A stretch of DNA of 64,000 bases, taken from NCBI GenBank assembly GCA_963698775.1, contig CAVOSE010000053.1, forward strand, positions 6,289 to 70,288, given 5' to 3'. A model generated the notes under the pieces. That model was not told the origin of the DNA. It ran no database searches and saw only the letters and a program-made list of their open reading frames with translations. The translations under genes and the position numbers were made by a program. Below are positions 1-8,591 of this stretch, piece after piece (the first letter of the stretch is position 1; every line of letters begins with the position of its first letter). The stretch is from Thiohalocapsa sp963698775 (GTDB lineage: Bacteria; Pseudomonadota; Gammaproteobacteria; Chromatiales; Chromatiaceae).

Positions 1-611
1 AAGAGTATTTGTTAGATTTTACAATTCCACAACTTCTGCGCTGGAGGGTTAATAAAACCGGCGATAAAGTCGCTCTGCGCGAGAAAGATTTCGGATACTG
101 GAACAACTACACTTGGAACGATTTCTACGAACGCGTACGCAAAGTCGCGCTGGGGCTCGACAAATTAGGAATAAAAAAAGAAGACAAGTTGGCGTTGATT
201 GGTGACAATATTCCAGAGCTGCTGTTCATGGCCATTGGTGCCCAGTCCATCGGTGCGATTTCGGCCGGGATATATCAAACGAGCCTGCCCGATGAAATTG
301 CTGAACTCGTCAATTACATGGACTTAACGGCCGTCTTCTGCAACGACCAGGAACAGGTGGACAAGCTTGTGGAAGTCCGGGATCGAATTCCCCAAGTGCG
401 TAAAGTGTTCTATGAGGACCCACGCGGCATGCGCGCCTACCAAGCCGACGACTGGTTTGTCTTCATAGAAGACCTCTATGAGATTGGCGCTGCTGTTGAT
501 GCGGAAAACCCGAAAAAATTCGACGCTTTCATTGACCAGGGAAAACCGGATGACGTTTGCCACTTCTGTTTGACATCAGGCACTACCGGGCTATCCATCC
601 GTTGGGCTTGA
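1..611 (+). CDS. AMP-dependent acyl-CoA synthetase, N-terminal fragment (partial at both ends)
   Basis: This is the N-terminal part of a long-chain acyl-CoA synthetase (ANL superfamily), which activates fatty acids with ATP and CoA. The frame is open back to the window edge. A TTG at 9 is available, but the family usually has a few more residues, so the start probably lies upstream. The fragment holds the N-terminal subdomain (for example ALREKDFGYW) and ends within the adenylate-forming P-loop, LTSGTTGL (about 575-597), where the family continues PKG and some 400 more residues. After about 590 the frame is foreign and stops at 609-611. Its base composition is clearly poorer in GC than everything downstream. 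The truncation coincides with truncation of the converging M42 gene, which points to a join rather than a mutation. Family assignment is firm; substrate is unknown. Confidence 0.8.
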   Translation, partial: EYLLDFTIPQLLRWRVNKTGDKVALREKDFGYWNNYTWNDFYERVRKVALGLDKLGIKKEDKLALIGDNIPELLFMAIGAQSIGAISAGIYQTSLPDEIAELVNYMDLTAVFCNDQEQVDKLVEVRDRIPQVRKVFYEDPRGMRAYQADDWFVFIEDLYEIGAAVDAENPKKFDAFIDQGKPDDVCHFCLTSGTTGLSIRWA

Positions 612-858
612 GCGCCTTGACCATGGCACCGAGGGTGTCAATGTGCGCGACGATGGCCTTGTTGGGGCGCGAAGCCTCACCCTTCAGCGTCGCGCGGATG
701 GCACCGCGGCGGGTCAGCTCGAAGGGCACGCCAAGGCTTTCGAGCTCCTCGCAGACCAAATGCACGACGCGGTCGGTGTAACCGGACGGGCTTGGTGTGA
801 ACAGCAGCTTGAGCAGGATGTCCAGCAGATAGTCGGTATCGATTTGAAGCGCTTTCAA
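583..858 (-). pseudogene. M42 family peptidase of the NAGGN osmolyte cluster, truncated after about 85 residues
   Basis: This is the N-terminus of the M42-type metallopeptidase-like hydrolase that accompanies NAGGN biosynthesis genes (the third member of the 'trio' families). It starts at a TTG (858-856) overlapping the TGA stop of the upstream ngg gene, which indicates translational coupling. The N-terminal peptidase core with the metal-ligand region IVAHIDTLGAMVKALKPNG is readable. The frame then runs into the junction near 590 and stops at 583. M42 enzymes usually have roughly 350-400 residues, so most of the catalytic domain is missing. Its role in NAGGN metabolism is inferred from conserved neighbourhood only. 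Whether the break is genomic or an assembly join cannot be told from the sequence. Confidence 0.75.
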
Positions 859-2603
859 GCACGGGCCTCACGGGTGGCAGTCTGCGGAAACAGGAGATCG
901 ACGAAACGTTCGGCGGTCGGTTGCGGCTCATGGTTGGCCAGGCCCGGCCGTTCGTTTGCCTCAATAATGACATAGTCCGACGCCGTCACGTCGGGCACTA
1001 GAAAGTCGAGCCCGGTCACCGGGATGTCAAGCGCCCGGGCGGCCTCTTTTGAGGCCCGTGCCAACGCCGGAGATAGATCCCCCGTGACGTCGTGAATGGT
1101 GCCGCCGGTGTGCAGGTTGGCGGTCTTGCGCACCACCAGCACCTCGTGTTCCGGCAGGATGTCGTCCATGCCGTAACCGGCCAGGCGCACGCAGCGCTCG
1201 GTCTCGTCGTCCATCGGGATCGACGACTCACCGCCGGTCGCTGCACGCCGGCGCCGGCTCTGAATCTGGATAAGTTCGTTGACGGTGTGTGAGCCAGTAC
1301 CCACCACCTGCGCCGGGCGACGGATGGCGGCAGCCACCACCTCGAAGTCGATAACAATGATACGCAGATCGTCGCCGACGCAAAACTCCTCCAGGATCAC
1401 GGTTTCGCAGATACGTTGGGCCGCCTTGACTGCTCGCTCCAGTTCCTCGGCATCGCGTATGTCGACGCTGATACCAGCCCCCTGTTCGCCGCGGGCGGGC
1501 TTGACGACGATGCGCTTGTGCCGGGTCAGGAAGGCCTCAGCTTGATCGAGGGCGTCATAGACCGTCTGCGCGGGTACCCGCAGGCCGGCCCGCCGCAGCA
1601 GGCGCTGGGTCACGGCCTTGTCGTCGCAGCGGCTCATGGCCACCGCGGTGGTGAACTCGCACAGGGATTCGCGACAGACGATGCGCCGTCCGCCCAGGCT
1701 CAGCGCAAAATAGCCGCCGTCGGCGTCGATGACCTCGATGCCGATGCCTCTTCGCCGCGCCTCGTTGATGATAATGGTGGCGTAGGGGTTGAGCGTGGTC
1801 TCCGGCTGCTGCCCCATGAACAGGGGCTCATTGAAGGCATTCTTGTTCTTCAATGCAAACACCGGGACGCGCGAAAAGCCGAGTTTTTCGTACAGACGAA
1901 TGGCGTTCTTGTTGTCGTGCATCACTGACAGGTCCAGGAACGAGCGCCCACGCGCCTGATAGAACTCCGCCACCTGACGCACAAGGTTCTCGCCGATTCC
2001 TGGATACGGCGCCTGGGAGTCCACCGCCAAGGCCCACAGGCTGGCGCCGCCCTCGACGTCGGCAAAGGCCTCATGGTGATCGATGCCGTTGACGACGCCG
2101 ATGATGGAGCCGTCCTGTTCGTCCTCGGCGACCCAGTATTGCAGCACGCGGGAGGTGCGCTGGTCCCAGATGAACTCGGGGCTCGGCGGTACCATGCGCC
2201 GCGACGCATACAAGCGGTGGGCAGCCTCGGCATCGGTCTGGCTGTTGAGCATGCGCACGAAGAAACCGCGCGGGCGCCGGTGCGAATACTGGTAGCGATC
2301 CAGCCAAAGGCGGAAGGTGTGGGACGGGTCCAGAAACAGGTCCTGCGGCGCATAGGACAGCACCACGTGCGGATCGCGCAGGTACAGCGCGACGTCGCGG
2401 GTGCCGGCACGCTCGCCCTGCAGGCACTCGGCCAGTCGTTTCAGGTCATCGAAGGTCTGGCCAAAGATCAGCCGCCCCCAGCCGCAGTCCACCACGGTCT
2501 CGGACCAGACCTCGTCCTCGTGGCGCGGCTGGTTGTCCCAGCTGCTGACCGACTGGGCGCGGCGGCGTTCGAGTCGGTGGTGGATTCTGTCTTTTGCTGC
2601 CAT
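855..2603 (-). CDS. ngg: N-acetylglutaminylglutamine synthetase (GNAT + ATP-grasp fusion)
   Basis: This 582-residue protein combines an N-terminal GNAT acetyltransferase domain (about residues 100-260, with VNGIDHHEAF and the acetyl-CoA-binding region PGIGENLVRQVAEF) and a C-terminal ATP-grasp ligase (about 290-570, with VVKPARGEQGAGISV and the metal-site segment VIIEANERPGL). This architecture is that of the enzyme acetylating and joining glutamine units to make the osmolyte precursor of N-acetylglutaminylglutamine amide. It lies 71 bp downstream of the asnO-type amidotransferase and overlaps the start of the M42 gene, forming a three-gene operon. The length is normal and the frame is intact. 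NAGGN is an osmoprotectant known from rhizobia and pseudomonads, so a saline habitat is a reasonable inference. Confidence 0.88.
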   Translation of the reverse strand: MAAKDRIHHRLERRRAQSVSSWDNQPRHEDEVWSETVVDCGWGRLIFGQTFDDLKRLAECLQGERAGTRDVALYLRDPHVVLSYAPQDLFLDPSHTFRLWLDRYQYSHRRPRGFFVRMLNSQTDAEAAHRLYASRRMVPPSPEFIWDQRTSRVLQYWVAEDEQDGSIIGVVNGIDHHEAFADVEGGASLWALAVDSQAPYPGIGENLVRQVAEFYQARGRSFLDLSVMHDNKNAIRLYEKLGFSRVPVFALKNKNAFNEPLFMGQQPETTLNPYATIIINEARRRGIGIEVIDADGGYFALSLGGRRIVCRESLCEFTTAVAMSRCDDKAVTQRLLRRAGLRVPAQTVYDALDQAEAFLTRHKRIVVKPARGEQGAGISVDIRDAEELERAVKAAQRICETVILEEFCVGDDLRIIVIDFEVVAAAIRRPAQVVGTGSHTVNELIQIQSRRRRAATGGESSIPMDDETERCVRLAGYGMDDILPEHEVLVVRKTANLHTGGTIHDVTGDLSPALARASKEAARALDIPVTGLDFLVPDVTASDYVIIEANERPGLANHEPQPTAERFVDLLFPQTATREARA

Positions 2604-2674
2604 CTGGTGTGTCCCCGTGATTTCCCGTTGTTACTGCATCCGTGGTGGTTGCCTCACCGGCGCTCGCGCGCCGA

Positions 2675-4450
2675 CTAGACCCCGTGTTGCTGCAGCCACA
2701 ACTCCAACAGCGCCACCTGCCAGAGCTTGGAACCGCGCAGCGGCGTGATGTGCTCCTCCGGCGCCGCCAGCAGTTCGTCGATGTAGTCGCGCTGGAACAG
2801 CTGCCGATCGCGGGCGCGCTGGGACAGCACCGCGTCGCGCATCATGTCGAGCACCTCGCCCCGCGGGTACTTCAGTGCCGGCACCGGGAAGTAGCCCTTG
2901 GGGCGGTCGATGACGGAGCTTGGAATGACGCGCCGACCGACCGCCTTGAGCACGCACTTGCCGTCGTCGCAGAGCTTGTGCTCGGCCGGGATACGCGCGG
3001 CCAGTTCCACCAACTCGTGATCCAGGAACGGCACCCGCGCTTCCAGCCCCCAGGCCATGGTCATGTTGTCGACGCGCTTGACCGGATCATCCACCAGCAT
3101 GATCAGCTGATCGATACGCAGTGCCTTGTCCACCGCCGCCTCGGCACCGGCGAGCGCGAAGTGCTCGCGGATAAAGGCGCGGCTGTAGTCGTCGCCGTGC
3201 AGGCGCGGATGCACCGCGCGCAGATACTCTTCCTGGCCGCGGTCGCAGAACACGCGCGCATAATCCGCGACCGGATCGCGGCTGTCGGCCATGGGCGGAT
3301 ACCAGTGATAACCGCCGAACACCTCGTCGGCGCCCTGCCCGCTCTGCACCACCTTGACGTGCTTGGCCACCTCCTGCGACAGCAGGTAGAAGCCAATGGC
3401 ATCGTGGCTGACCATCGGCTCGGCCATGGCGCCAATGCAGCCCGGCAGGTTCGGCAGCAGCCGCGACGCCGAGTCGACATGAATCTTATGGTGCGTGGTG
3501 CCGTAATGCTTGGCGATGATGTCGGAGTATTGGAACTCGTCGCCGGCCTCGTCGCCGACGCTCTCGAAGCCCACCGAGAAGGTGTTGAGCCCGCGCTGAC
3601 CCTGCTCCGCCAGCAAACCGACGATGAGGCTGGAATCGAGCCCGCCGGACAGCAACACGCCGACATCGACATCCGCCACCAGGCGCCGGTCCACCGCGGT
3701 TCGTAGGGCACCGAGCACCTGATCCTGCCAGTCTTCAAAGCTGTAGCCGCGTTCTTCCGGCTTGGTCTCGAACAGCGGCGCCCAGTAGCTGTGTTCGCGG
3801 CTGGTGCCGTCGCGCTCGATGACGCGCATGGTGGCCGGCGGCAACTTGCGCACGCCGCGCAAGATGGTATACGGCGCTGGTACGACGGCGTGGAAGTGCA
3901 TGTAGTGATGCAGCGCTACCGGGTCCAGCTCGGTGTCGATGCCACCACCGGCCAGCAGCGCCGGCAAGGTCGACGCAAAGCGCACGCCGCCGGGAATCTC
4001 CGCGTAATAGAATGGCTTGATGCCGAGCCGGTCGCGGGCCATGGTCAGCCGGCCGGTATCGCGCTCGGCGACGGCGAACGCGAACATGCCGTGGAAACGA
4101 TGCACGCACTCGGCACCCCAGGCGTGAAAGGCCTTCAGCACGACCTCGGTATCGCCATGGGAAAAGAACCGGTAGCCCTGCCCCTCCAGCTCGGCGCGCA
4201 GATCCTTGTAGTTGTAGATACAGCCGTTGAAGGCGACGGTGAGGCCCAGCTCGCTGTCCACCATCGGTTGGCTCGCGTGGCTGCTGAGATCGATGATGCT
4301 AAGCCGTCGGTGCCCCAACGCGATGCGCGCCTGCTGGAATAGCCCGCTGCCGTCCGGCCCACGCGGCTCCATCGCCTGATTGACCGCGCCGAGGGCACCC
4401 AGGTCGATGGGTCGGTCGTCGAAACGGATTTCACCGCAAAATCCACACAT
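2675..4450 (-). CDS. asnO: N-acetylglutaminylglutamine amidotransferase (asparagine synthase family)
   Basis: This 591-residue class II glutamine amidotransferase begins MCGFCGE, so Cys2 becomes the N-terminal nucleophile after removal of Met. The glutaminase domain (about 1-210) contains RGPDGSG and the GHRRLSIIDLS segment. The synthetase domain (about 230-590) has the PP-loop SGGLDSSL that forms the acyl-adenylate. In the NAGGN cluster this protein is expected to convert the terminal carboxylate of the dipeptide to the amide. It is the first gene of the operon asnO-ngg-M42 on the minus strand. The ATG at 4450 is fixed by the catalytic cysteine. Ordinary AsnB is the main alternative, but the adjacent ngg and M42 genes favour the osmolyte role. 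Confidence 0.87.
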   Translation of the reverse strand: MCGFCGEIRFDDRPIDLGALGAVNQAMEPRGPDGSGLFQQARIALGHRRLSIIDLSSHASQPMVDSELGLTVAFNGCIYNYKDLRAELEGQGYRFFSHGDTEVVLKAFHAWGAECVHRFHGMFAFAVAERDTGRLTMARDRLGIKPFYYAEIPGGVRFASTLPALLAGGGIDTELDPVALHHYMHFHAVVPAPYTILRGVRKLPPATMRVIERDGTSREHSYWAPLFETKPEERGYSFEDWQDQVLGALRTAVDRRLVADVDVGVLLSGGLDSSLIVGLLAEQGQRGLNTFSVGFESVGDEAGDEFQYSDIIAKHYGTTHHKIHVDSASRLLPNLPGCIGAMAEPMVSHDAIGFYLLSQEVAKHVKVVQSGQGADEVFGGYHWYPPMADSRDPVADYARVFCDRGQEEYLRAVHPRLHGDDYSRAFIREHFALAGAEAAVDKALRIDQLIMLVDDPVKRVDNMTMAWGLEARVPFLDHELVELAARIPAEHKLCDDGKCVLKAVGRRVIPSSVIDRPKGYFPVPALKYPRGEVLDMMRDAVLSQRARDRQLFQRDYIDELLAAPEEHITPLRGSKLWQVALLELWLQQHGV

Positions 4451-4968
4451 CAGCAGGTCCTCAAACAGTAAATGGGCCGGGGATTGAAAGCCGGAAATGG
4501 CAACAGGGGGTCAGGCGGGCAATGGGGCGAGATGGACGCTGCAGGCGGCGCTCGACCCAGATCGCCGCCTGTCTTGAGGCACTTTCCCAGCCTGGCCCGA
4601 AGCCGGGTCCGAAAGTAGATCCCGCACAAGGTGCCGCACCCGCTTTGACCCCATGCTTGCCACGGGACGAAGAGCGGAGACTTGAAATACAAATCAGTTT
4701 CGGCAGCCACACAGGCTCAACGCTGGCGTTGCGTCCACTCAAGGTCGGAAAATTTACGCTACAGTCTATCGAATGTGGCAACCTGCTTCCAGGCAAGCCC
4801 ACCAGGGCCGCGAGCCCCGTCCGCTGCCGAGGCCCTGCTTGGGCTGGGGCCACGCAGGCGCGGTTTCTGTTTTCAACCTCCCGCCCCAACCTTCCCTCGG
4901 TGGCGAAAAAGACAAGATTGTGATCGGCGACCCGCGAAGACGCCGTTCATTACCCTAAGGAACCACCT
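4451..4968. other. Intergenic region between divergent asnO and folE
   Basis: About 520 bases separate two divergently transcribed genes and must hold both promoters. The reading frames here have no recognisable protein features and overlap one another, so I treat them as non-coding. The folE ATG at 4969 is preceded by a TAAGGA ribosome-binding sequence (4956-4961). I see no convincing riboswitch or hairpin. Confidence 0.5.
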
Positions 4969-5607
4969 ATGCCCCCAAAAACCTCCCTATCGCGCATGGC
5001 CCCTGGCGGACATTACGCCGATAGCTTCGAACCCGCCTCCGAAGAGGAAATCTACGATCCAGTGAAGGAGCACTTGGTTCGCCAGATGCTCACCGAGATT
5101 GGTGAGAACCCGGAGCGCGAGGGGCTGCGCCGGACACCGCTGCGGGTCGCCAAGGCCATGGACTTCCTCACCGGCGGCTATCACGAGTCCGCCGAAGAGA
5201 TCATCAAAAAGGCCATCTTCGACGAAGACGTCAAGGAGATGGTGATCGTCCGCGACATTGAGTTCTACTCCATGTGCGAGCATCACATGCTGCCTTTCTT
5301 CGGCCATGCCCACGTCGGCTACCTGCCCAATGGCAAGGTGGTGGGCCTGAGCAAGATCGCCCGCGTGGTGGACGTCTTCGCACGCCGCTTGCAGGTCCAA
5401 GAACGTCTAACCGCACAGGTGGCGGACGCGCTGATGCAGCACCTTGGTGCCCATGGCGTCGCCGTGGTCATGGAGGCCAGCCACACCTGCATGATGATGC
5501 GCGGGGTGCAGAAACAGAACAGCTCCACCGTCTCCAGCGCCATGCGCGGCACCTTCGAGGAAGACCCGCGCACGCGCTCGGAGTTTATGAGTTTTCTGCA
5601 CAAATAG
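4969..5607 (+). CDS. folE: GTP cyclohydrolase I
   Basis: FolE catalyses the first step of tetrahydrofolate (and 7-deazaguanosine) synthesis, GTP to dihydroneopterin triphosphate, as a cytosolic decamer. The 212-residue protein carries the hallmark zinc-site segment CEHHMLPFFGHAHVGYLP, followed by GLSKIARVVDVFARRLQVQE and the second zinc cysteine in SHTCMMMRGVQ. The N-terminus has about 20 residues beyond the usual core (MPPKTSLSRMAPGGHYA), which is acceptable for the family. The gene stands alone between the NAGGN cluster and the accessory region, with a TAAGGA Shine-Dalgarno. A short hairpin follows about 25 bp after the stop. The frame is intact. Confidence 0.95.
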   Translation: MPPKTSLSRMAPGGHYADSFEPASEEEIYDPVKEHLVRQMLTEIGENPEREGLRRTPLRVAKAMDFLTGGYHESAEEIIKKAIFDEDVKEMVIVRDIEFYSMCEHHMLPFFGHAHVGYLPNGKVVGLSKIARVVDVFARRLQVQERLTAQVADALMQHLGAHGVAVVMEASHTCMMMRGVQKQNSSTVSSAMRGTFEEDPRTRSEFMSFLHK

Positions 5608-5631
5608 GCAGACCGGGTACCAATCGGACCG

Positions 5632-5652
5632 GCCGTTTTGCGCACAAACGGC
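5632..5652 (+). terminator. Hairpin downstream of folE
   Basis: A perfect 7-bp stem GCCGTTT/AAACGGC with a 7-base loop begins 25 bases after the folE stop. There is no proper U-run after it, so it may be a weak terminator or only a 3'-end-stabilising structure. Confidence 0.35.
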
Positions 5653-5731
5653 GATCCGCGCCTCGCTCTTGACGCATACTCCACGAACGCGAAAGATTGG
5701 TTCCTCAACAACCGACCAGGAGCCCTCGGAC

Positions 5732-6289
5732 ATGGCCGCCATCGCCCACCAGCCCCATCTCTGGACGCGGGCCGAATACGAACGTTTGATCGAAACCGGC
5801 GGCCTGCACCCAGACGCCAGATTGGAATTGATCGACGGAGAGATCCTGGACGTGGCAGCGCAGAAGAGCCGACACAGCACCGCGGTCCAGTTGGTCAATG
5901 ACGTCTTGCGAAACGTGTTCGTCACAGGATTCACTGTCCGCTCCCAGCTTCCGCTCGCGCTGGACGACTACTCGGAGCCGGAGCCCGACGTCGCGGTCGT
6001 CATCGGCGCGACGCGCGACTATCGCGACGCCCACCCAGGCACCGCGCTGCTGATCGTCGAGGTCGCCGACAGCTCGCTGACTTTCGACAGGGGCCGCAAG
6101 CTCGCGCTCTACGCGCGTAACGGCATCGAAGACTATTGGATACTCGATGTCCAGGCCGAGTCCCTGGAGGTTTACCGCGAGCCTCTGGGCGATCATTATC
6201 GACAGCGCCAGGTGTTAGGCACTGGAGATGGGATCGCGCCATTGCACGCTACCGACACGGCCATCAGCGTCGCTGACCTCTTGCCCTGA
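5732..6289 (+). CDS. Uma2 family PD-(D/E)XK endonuclease-like protein
   Basis: This 185-residue protein belongs to the Uma2/DUF820 family, a restriction-endonuclease-like fold abundant in cyanobacteria and some proteobacteria; its biological role is not established. The motif series is visible: RLELIDGEILD near residue 32, EPEPDVAVVI around residue 80, and the core active-site strand LLIVEVADSS followed by GRKLALYARNGIEDYWILD. I choose the ATG at 5732, where the family-typical opening HLWTRAEYERL begins a few residues in; the frame is also open 21 codons upstream. It opens a stretch of accessory genes after folE and has no obvious partner. Confidence 0.85.
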   Translation: MAAIAHQPHLWTRAEYERLIETGGLHPDARLELIDGEILDVAAQKSRHSTAVQLVNDVLRNVFVTGFTVRSQLPLALDDYSEPEPDVAVVIGATRDYRDAHPGTALLIVEVADSSLTFDRGRKLALYARNGIEDYWILDVQAESLEVYREPLGDHYRQRQVLGTGDGIAPLHATDTAISVADLLP

Positions 6290-6411
6290 CCATCGAGCAG
6301 CTGTTCCGCCAGTTCGTAGAGAACATTCCGGCTCTGCGCGAACCCTTTAGCCCGAGGCAAACCCGAGACACGCATCCATCGGCACAACCTGTTGGCGGTT
6401 GAACCTGGCCC

Positions 6412-6510
6412 TTTATTTTCGATGCCGCCTGGGATCAGGTTGCGGCCACGCGCGAAACACCGCTCGCCGGCCCTGAGACCATCGCACGCCTGCGCGCCAA
6501 GCTCGGATGA
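6412..6510 (+). pseudogene. Remnant of an antitoxin gene (C-terminal end only)
   Basis: Only the C-terminal 30-odd codons of an addiction-module antitoxin can be read here, ending in ETPLAGPETIARLRAKLG and a TGA at 6508-6510. In the same frame there is a stop at 6400 and no start codon, so the N-terminal DNA-binding part is gone or in another frame. The stop overlaps the ATG of the following toxin frame (ATGA at 6507-6510), the usual coupling of toxin-antitoxin pairs. The assignment rests on position and general character of the sequence. Confidence 0.5.
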
Positions 6511-6800
6511 GCTAAAGCTTTCATTCCGGCGCTGAGGACGATCTCGTCGCGGCGCTGGACTTCTACCGTCGGGAGGCGGGGCGAGCCGTCGCCGTCCGTT
6601 TCGTGGACGAAGTCGAGCGAGTTACGCAACTGATTGCCGCGAATCCGGCCATTGGCGCGCCGACCTCGCAGGGTCGCCGTTCGTTGCCCCTTCGGGGCTT
6701 CGCGTACTCGTTGATCTATCGACCGACGGATCAAGGTGCCCTGATCCTTGTCGTTAGGCACCAGCACCGAGACCCGGTGCATGGACTGGATCGCGCGTGA
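6507..6800 (+). pseudogene. RelE/ParE family toxin with an in-frame stop at codon 3
   Basis: From the ATG at 6507 the frame reads Met-Ser-stop (TAA at 6513-6515) and then a full RelE/ParE toxin. The segment FHSGAEDDLVAALDFYRREAG matches the usual first helix, followed by RFVDEVERVTQLIAANP and the core strands RSLPLRGFAYSLIYR and LILVVRHQHRDP. The toxin would be about 97 residues. The TAA would abolish full-length translation; a GTG at 6603 could give only a 65-residue C-terminal piece. Since the antitoxin upstream is also truncated, inactivation of the toxin fits loss of the module. A sequencing error at one base is the alternative. Confidence 0.65.
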
Positions 6801-7388
6801 GTCGTTGCGCCGCGCTTCATGGGGGTGCGCCCGCTTCAGCCTGAGTCTGCTCTGGTCGCGAAGCTCCAGCTTCGCGACCTCCGCGGCGAAGCTCTAGCTT
6901 CGTGATCCTCGTGGCGACGCTCCAGCGTGCTGATCGATCTGATCGGGCGTTGGCCGCGGAGCGTGGCGCAGCGGCAGGATGGCGGATGCGCTGCGTTTAT
7001 CCGCCCTACAGTGCCCTGCCCTATTGATGGAGATCGTTGCGGCGCTCCAGCGCGGAACGCCTCACCGGTCGCTCCAGCGGCCTGGAGGCGCGCCGCTGGA
7101 GCGGCGCGGGATGCGTCGCGGCGCTGGAGCGCCGTGACGATCAGTGAAAGATCGCCCCCAAGCCCAATTCCGCCGCGGCCGATGAATACTTGCCCAGTCT
7201 CTGGAGCGCCGTGACGATCGGTGATCAGCGGCGGGCCATCCGTGGTGCTCGCTGCGCACGGTCGGACGCGGGGCCAATCCTGATCCGCTGCCGCGGATCG
7301 GCGTCGCGCCCGGCCGTGCTGCGCTGATCCCGGAGACCGGGCTCCGCTATCGCTCCGCGGCGCTGGCTGCCGTCGGCCCGGCCTTAGT
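6801..7388. repeat. Non-coding stretch with GCTCCAGC/GCTGGAGC palindromic repeats
   Basis: This 590-base interval has no convincing gene. Between about 6860 and 7220 it carries at least eight short palindromes built on a GCTCCAGC or GCTGGAGC core. Examples are GAAGCTCCAGCTTC at 6860-6873 and the variants near 6888, 6915, 7042, 7070, 7096 and 7122. A 19-base unit (CTGGAGCGCCGTGACGATC) is repeated exactly at 7124-7142 and 7201-7219. The pattern resembles REP-like elements that accumulate between genes in some Gammaproteobacteria. Confidence 0.65.
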
Positions 7389-8591
7389 TCACGACCGAAC
7401 TCGGGCGCAGCGAAAGCCCAGGTCGTGGAAGCGCTCGGGCGGACGGAAATTCAGACGCAAAGAACAGCGACAGTTGTACGCGTCAAAGAACCAGTATCCG
7501 CCGCGGACCACCCGATGGATTCCAGGCGAATAGCCGCACCACTCCCAGACGTTGCCTGCCACGTCGGCAGCCCCGCTGTCTGCGAGCCCGGATGGGTAGG
7601 TCCCGACCGAGGTGGTACCGCCCGCGTGTCGCTCACAATTCGCGCGATCTCGTGAGGGTTCGGCATCGCCCCAAGGATAGGCGCGACCATCGTTTCCGCG
7701 CGCCATACGCTCCCACTCAAGCTCAGTGGGCAAGCGGACCTGCCAGATGCTCTCCTGCGCATCCGCCAGAGGGTCACCGTTGTCCGCCGGCTGGGCAATT
7801 CCCTCTGAGCCCAACCAGCGGCAATAGGTCTCAGCCTCGTACCAGCTGACGCCCACGACCGGGCAGAGCGGGTTGTTGTAGTCAGCTTGCTTCCAGAAAC
7901 GGGGCTGAGAGATGCCTGTCCGATCCCGCCAAGACCAACCCGCGTCGCTCCAGAACTCCTTCCGCGCATATCCGTCACCCGCGATGAAGCGCACATACTG
8001 GAGATTGGTCACAGGATACTTGCCAATCCAGTATCGATGCGGGATCTCCTGCGGCTCATTGTTGTAGCCATACAGGAAACGATCAGGCGGAATCTCGATC
8101 CAGGCGTCCAGGTCGTCCGGCGCCCATTCGAGATCTCCCAACAGCAGGCCGATGCGGCGGCGTTGCTTGGGGCTCACCCCGCTCGACTGCATCGTTCGCA
8201 CCAGTGCGTTCGTGACCGAACGCAGGCCGCGCTTGCCGACGCCAACTGTACCGACGTCCCTCAGCACATCTACGGCAAGAAACACGCGCGCAACTTGCTC
8301 ATCTCCATCGGTTGCTTGGTCGGCATCGTGATCCGGCGCGCCGTCGACCAGCCCTTCCAACAGCGCAGCCGCCCCATCCGGACTCTGCCGCACAATGCCC
8401 AGCGCGCCGACCGCGTCGAACAGCGGCCGATAGGTGCTCGGGTGTGCCGCCCACTCGTTCCAGAGCGCCAAACCGAATCGTTGCGGCAGACGCGCGGCGA
8501 TGGCGACCGCCCTGTCTTTGTAACCCCGAACGCCATAAGCCAACGCGCCAACGCGGGCTTTAGGGCCTTCAGCAGGGGCAGATTCCAGCAT
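7389..8591 (-). CDS. SUMF1/formylglycine-generating-enzyme-domain protein (C-terminal part of a larger gene)
   Basis: The C-terminal 220 residues form a sulfatase-modifying-factor (FGE/EgtB/PvdO) domain. Family signatures are WIGKYPVTNLQYVRFI, VVGVSWYEAETYCRWL, RLPTELEWERMARG, PWGD, DVAGNVWEWC, VVRGGYWF and a final LGFRCAR. In bacteria such domains are often fused to sensor or ATPase modules and are not necessarily catalytic. The roughly 180 residues in front are helical with no clear motif. The first 20 residues from the assigned ATG look unlike the rest, while the neighbouring frame upstream continues the same type of protein. This piece therefore seems to be the distal part of a longer gene broken near 8530-8640. 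Confidence 0.7.
   Translation of the reverse strand: MLESAPAEGPKARVGALAYGVRGYKDRAVAIAARLPQRFGLALWNEWAAHPSTYRPLFDAVGALGIVRQSPDGAAALLEGLVDGAPDHDADQATDGDEQVARVFLAVDVLRDVGTVGVGKRGLRSVTNALVRTMQSSGVSPKQRRRIGLLLGDLEWAPDDLDAWIEIPPDRFLYGYNNEPQEIPHRYWIGKYPVTNLQYVRFIAGDGYARKEFWSDAGWSWRDRTGISQPRFWKQADYNNPLCPVVGVSWYEAETYCRWLGSEGIAQPADNGDPLADAQESIWQVRLPTELEWERMARGNDGRAYPWGDAEPSRDRANCERHAGGTTSVGTYPSGLADSGAADVAGNVWEWCGYSPGIHRVVRGGYWFFDAYNCRCSLRLNFRPPERFHDLGFRCARVRS

Noticed and set aside
2642..3706. Plus-strand 354-codon open frame opposite asnO
   Set aside because: Antisense shadow of a well-conserved amidotransferase; composition is not that of a real protein.
4451..4968. Riboswitch upstream of asnO or folE
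   Set aside because: No recognisable conserved core or long paired region was found by eye; only unstructured GC-rich sequence.
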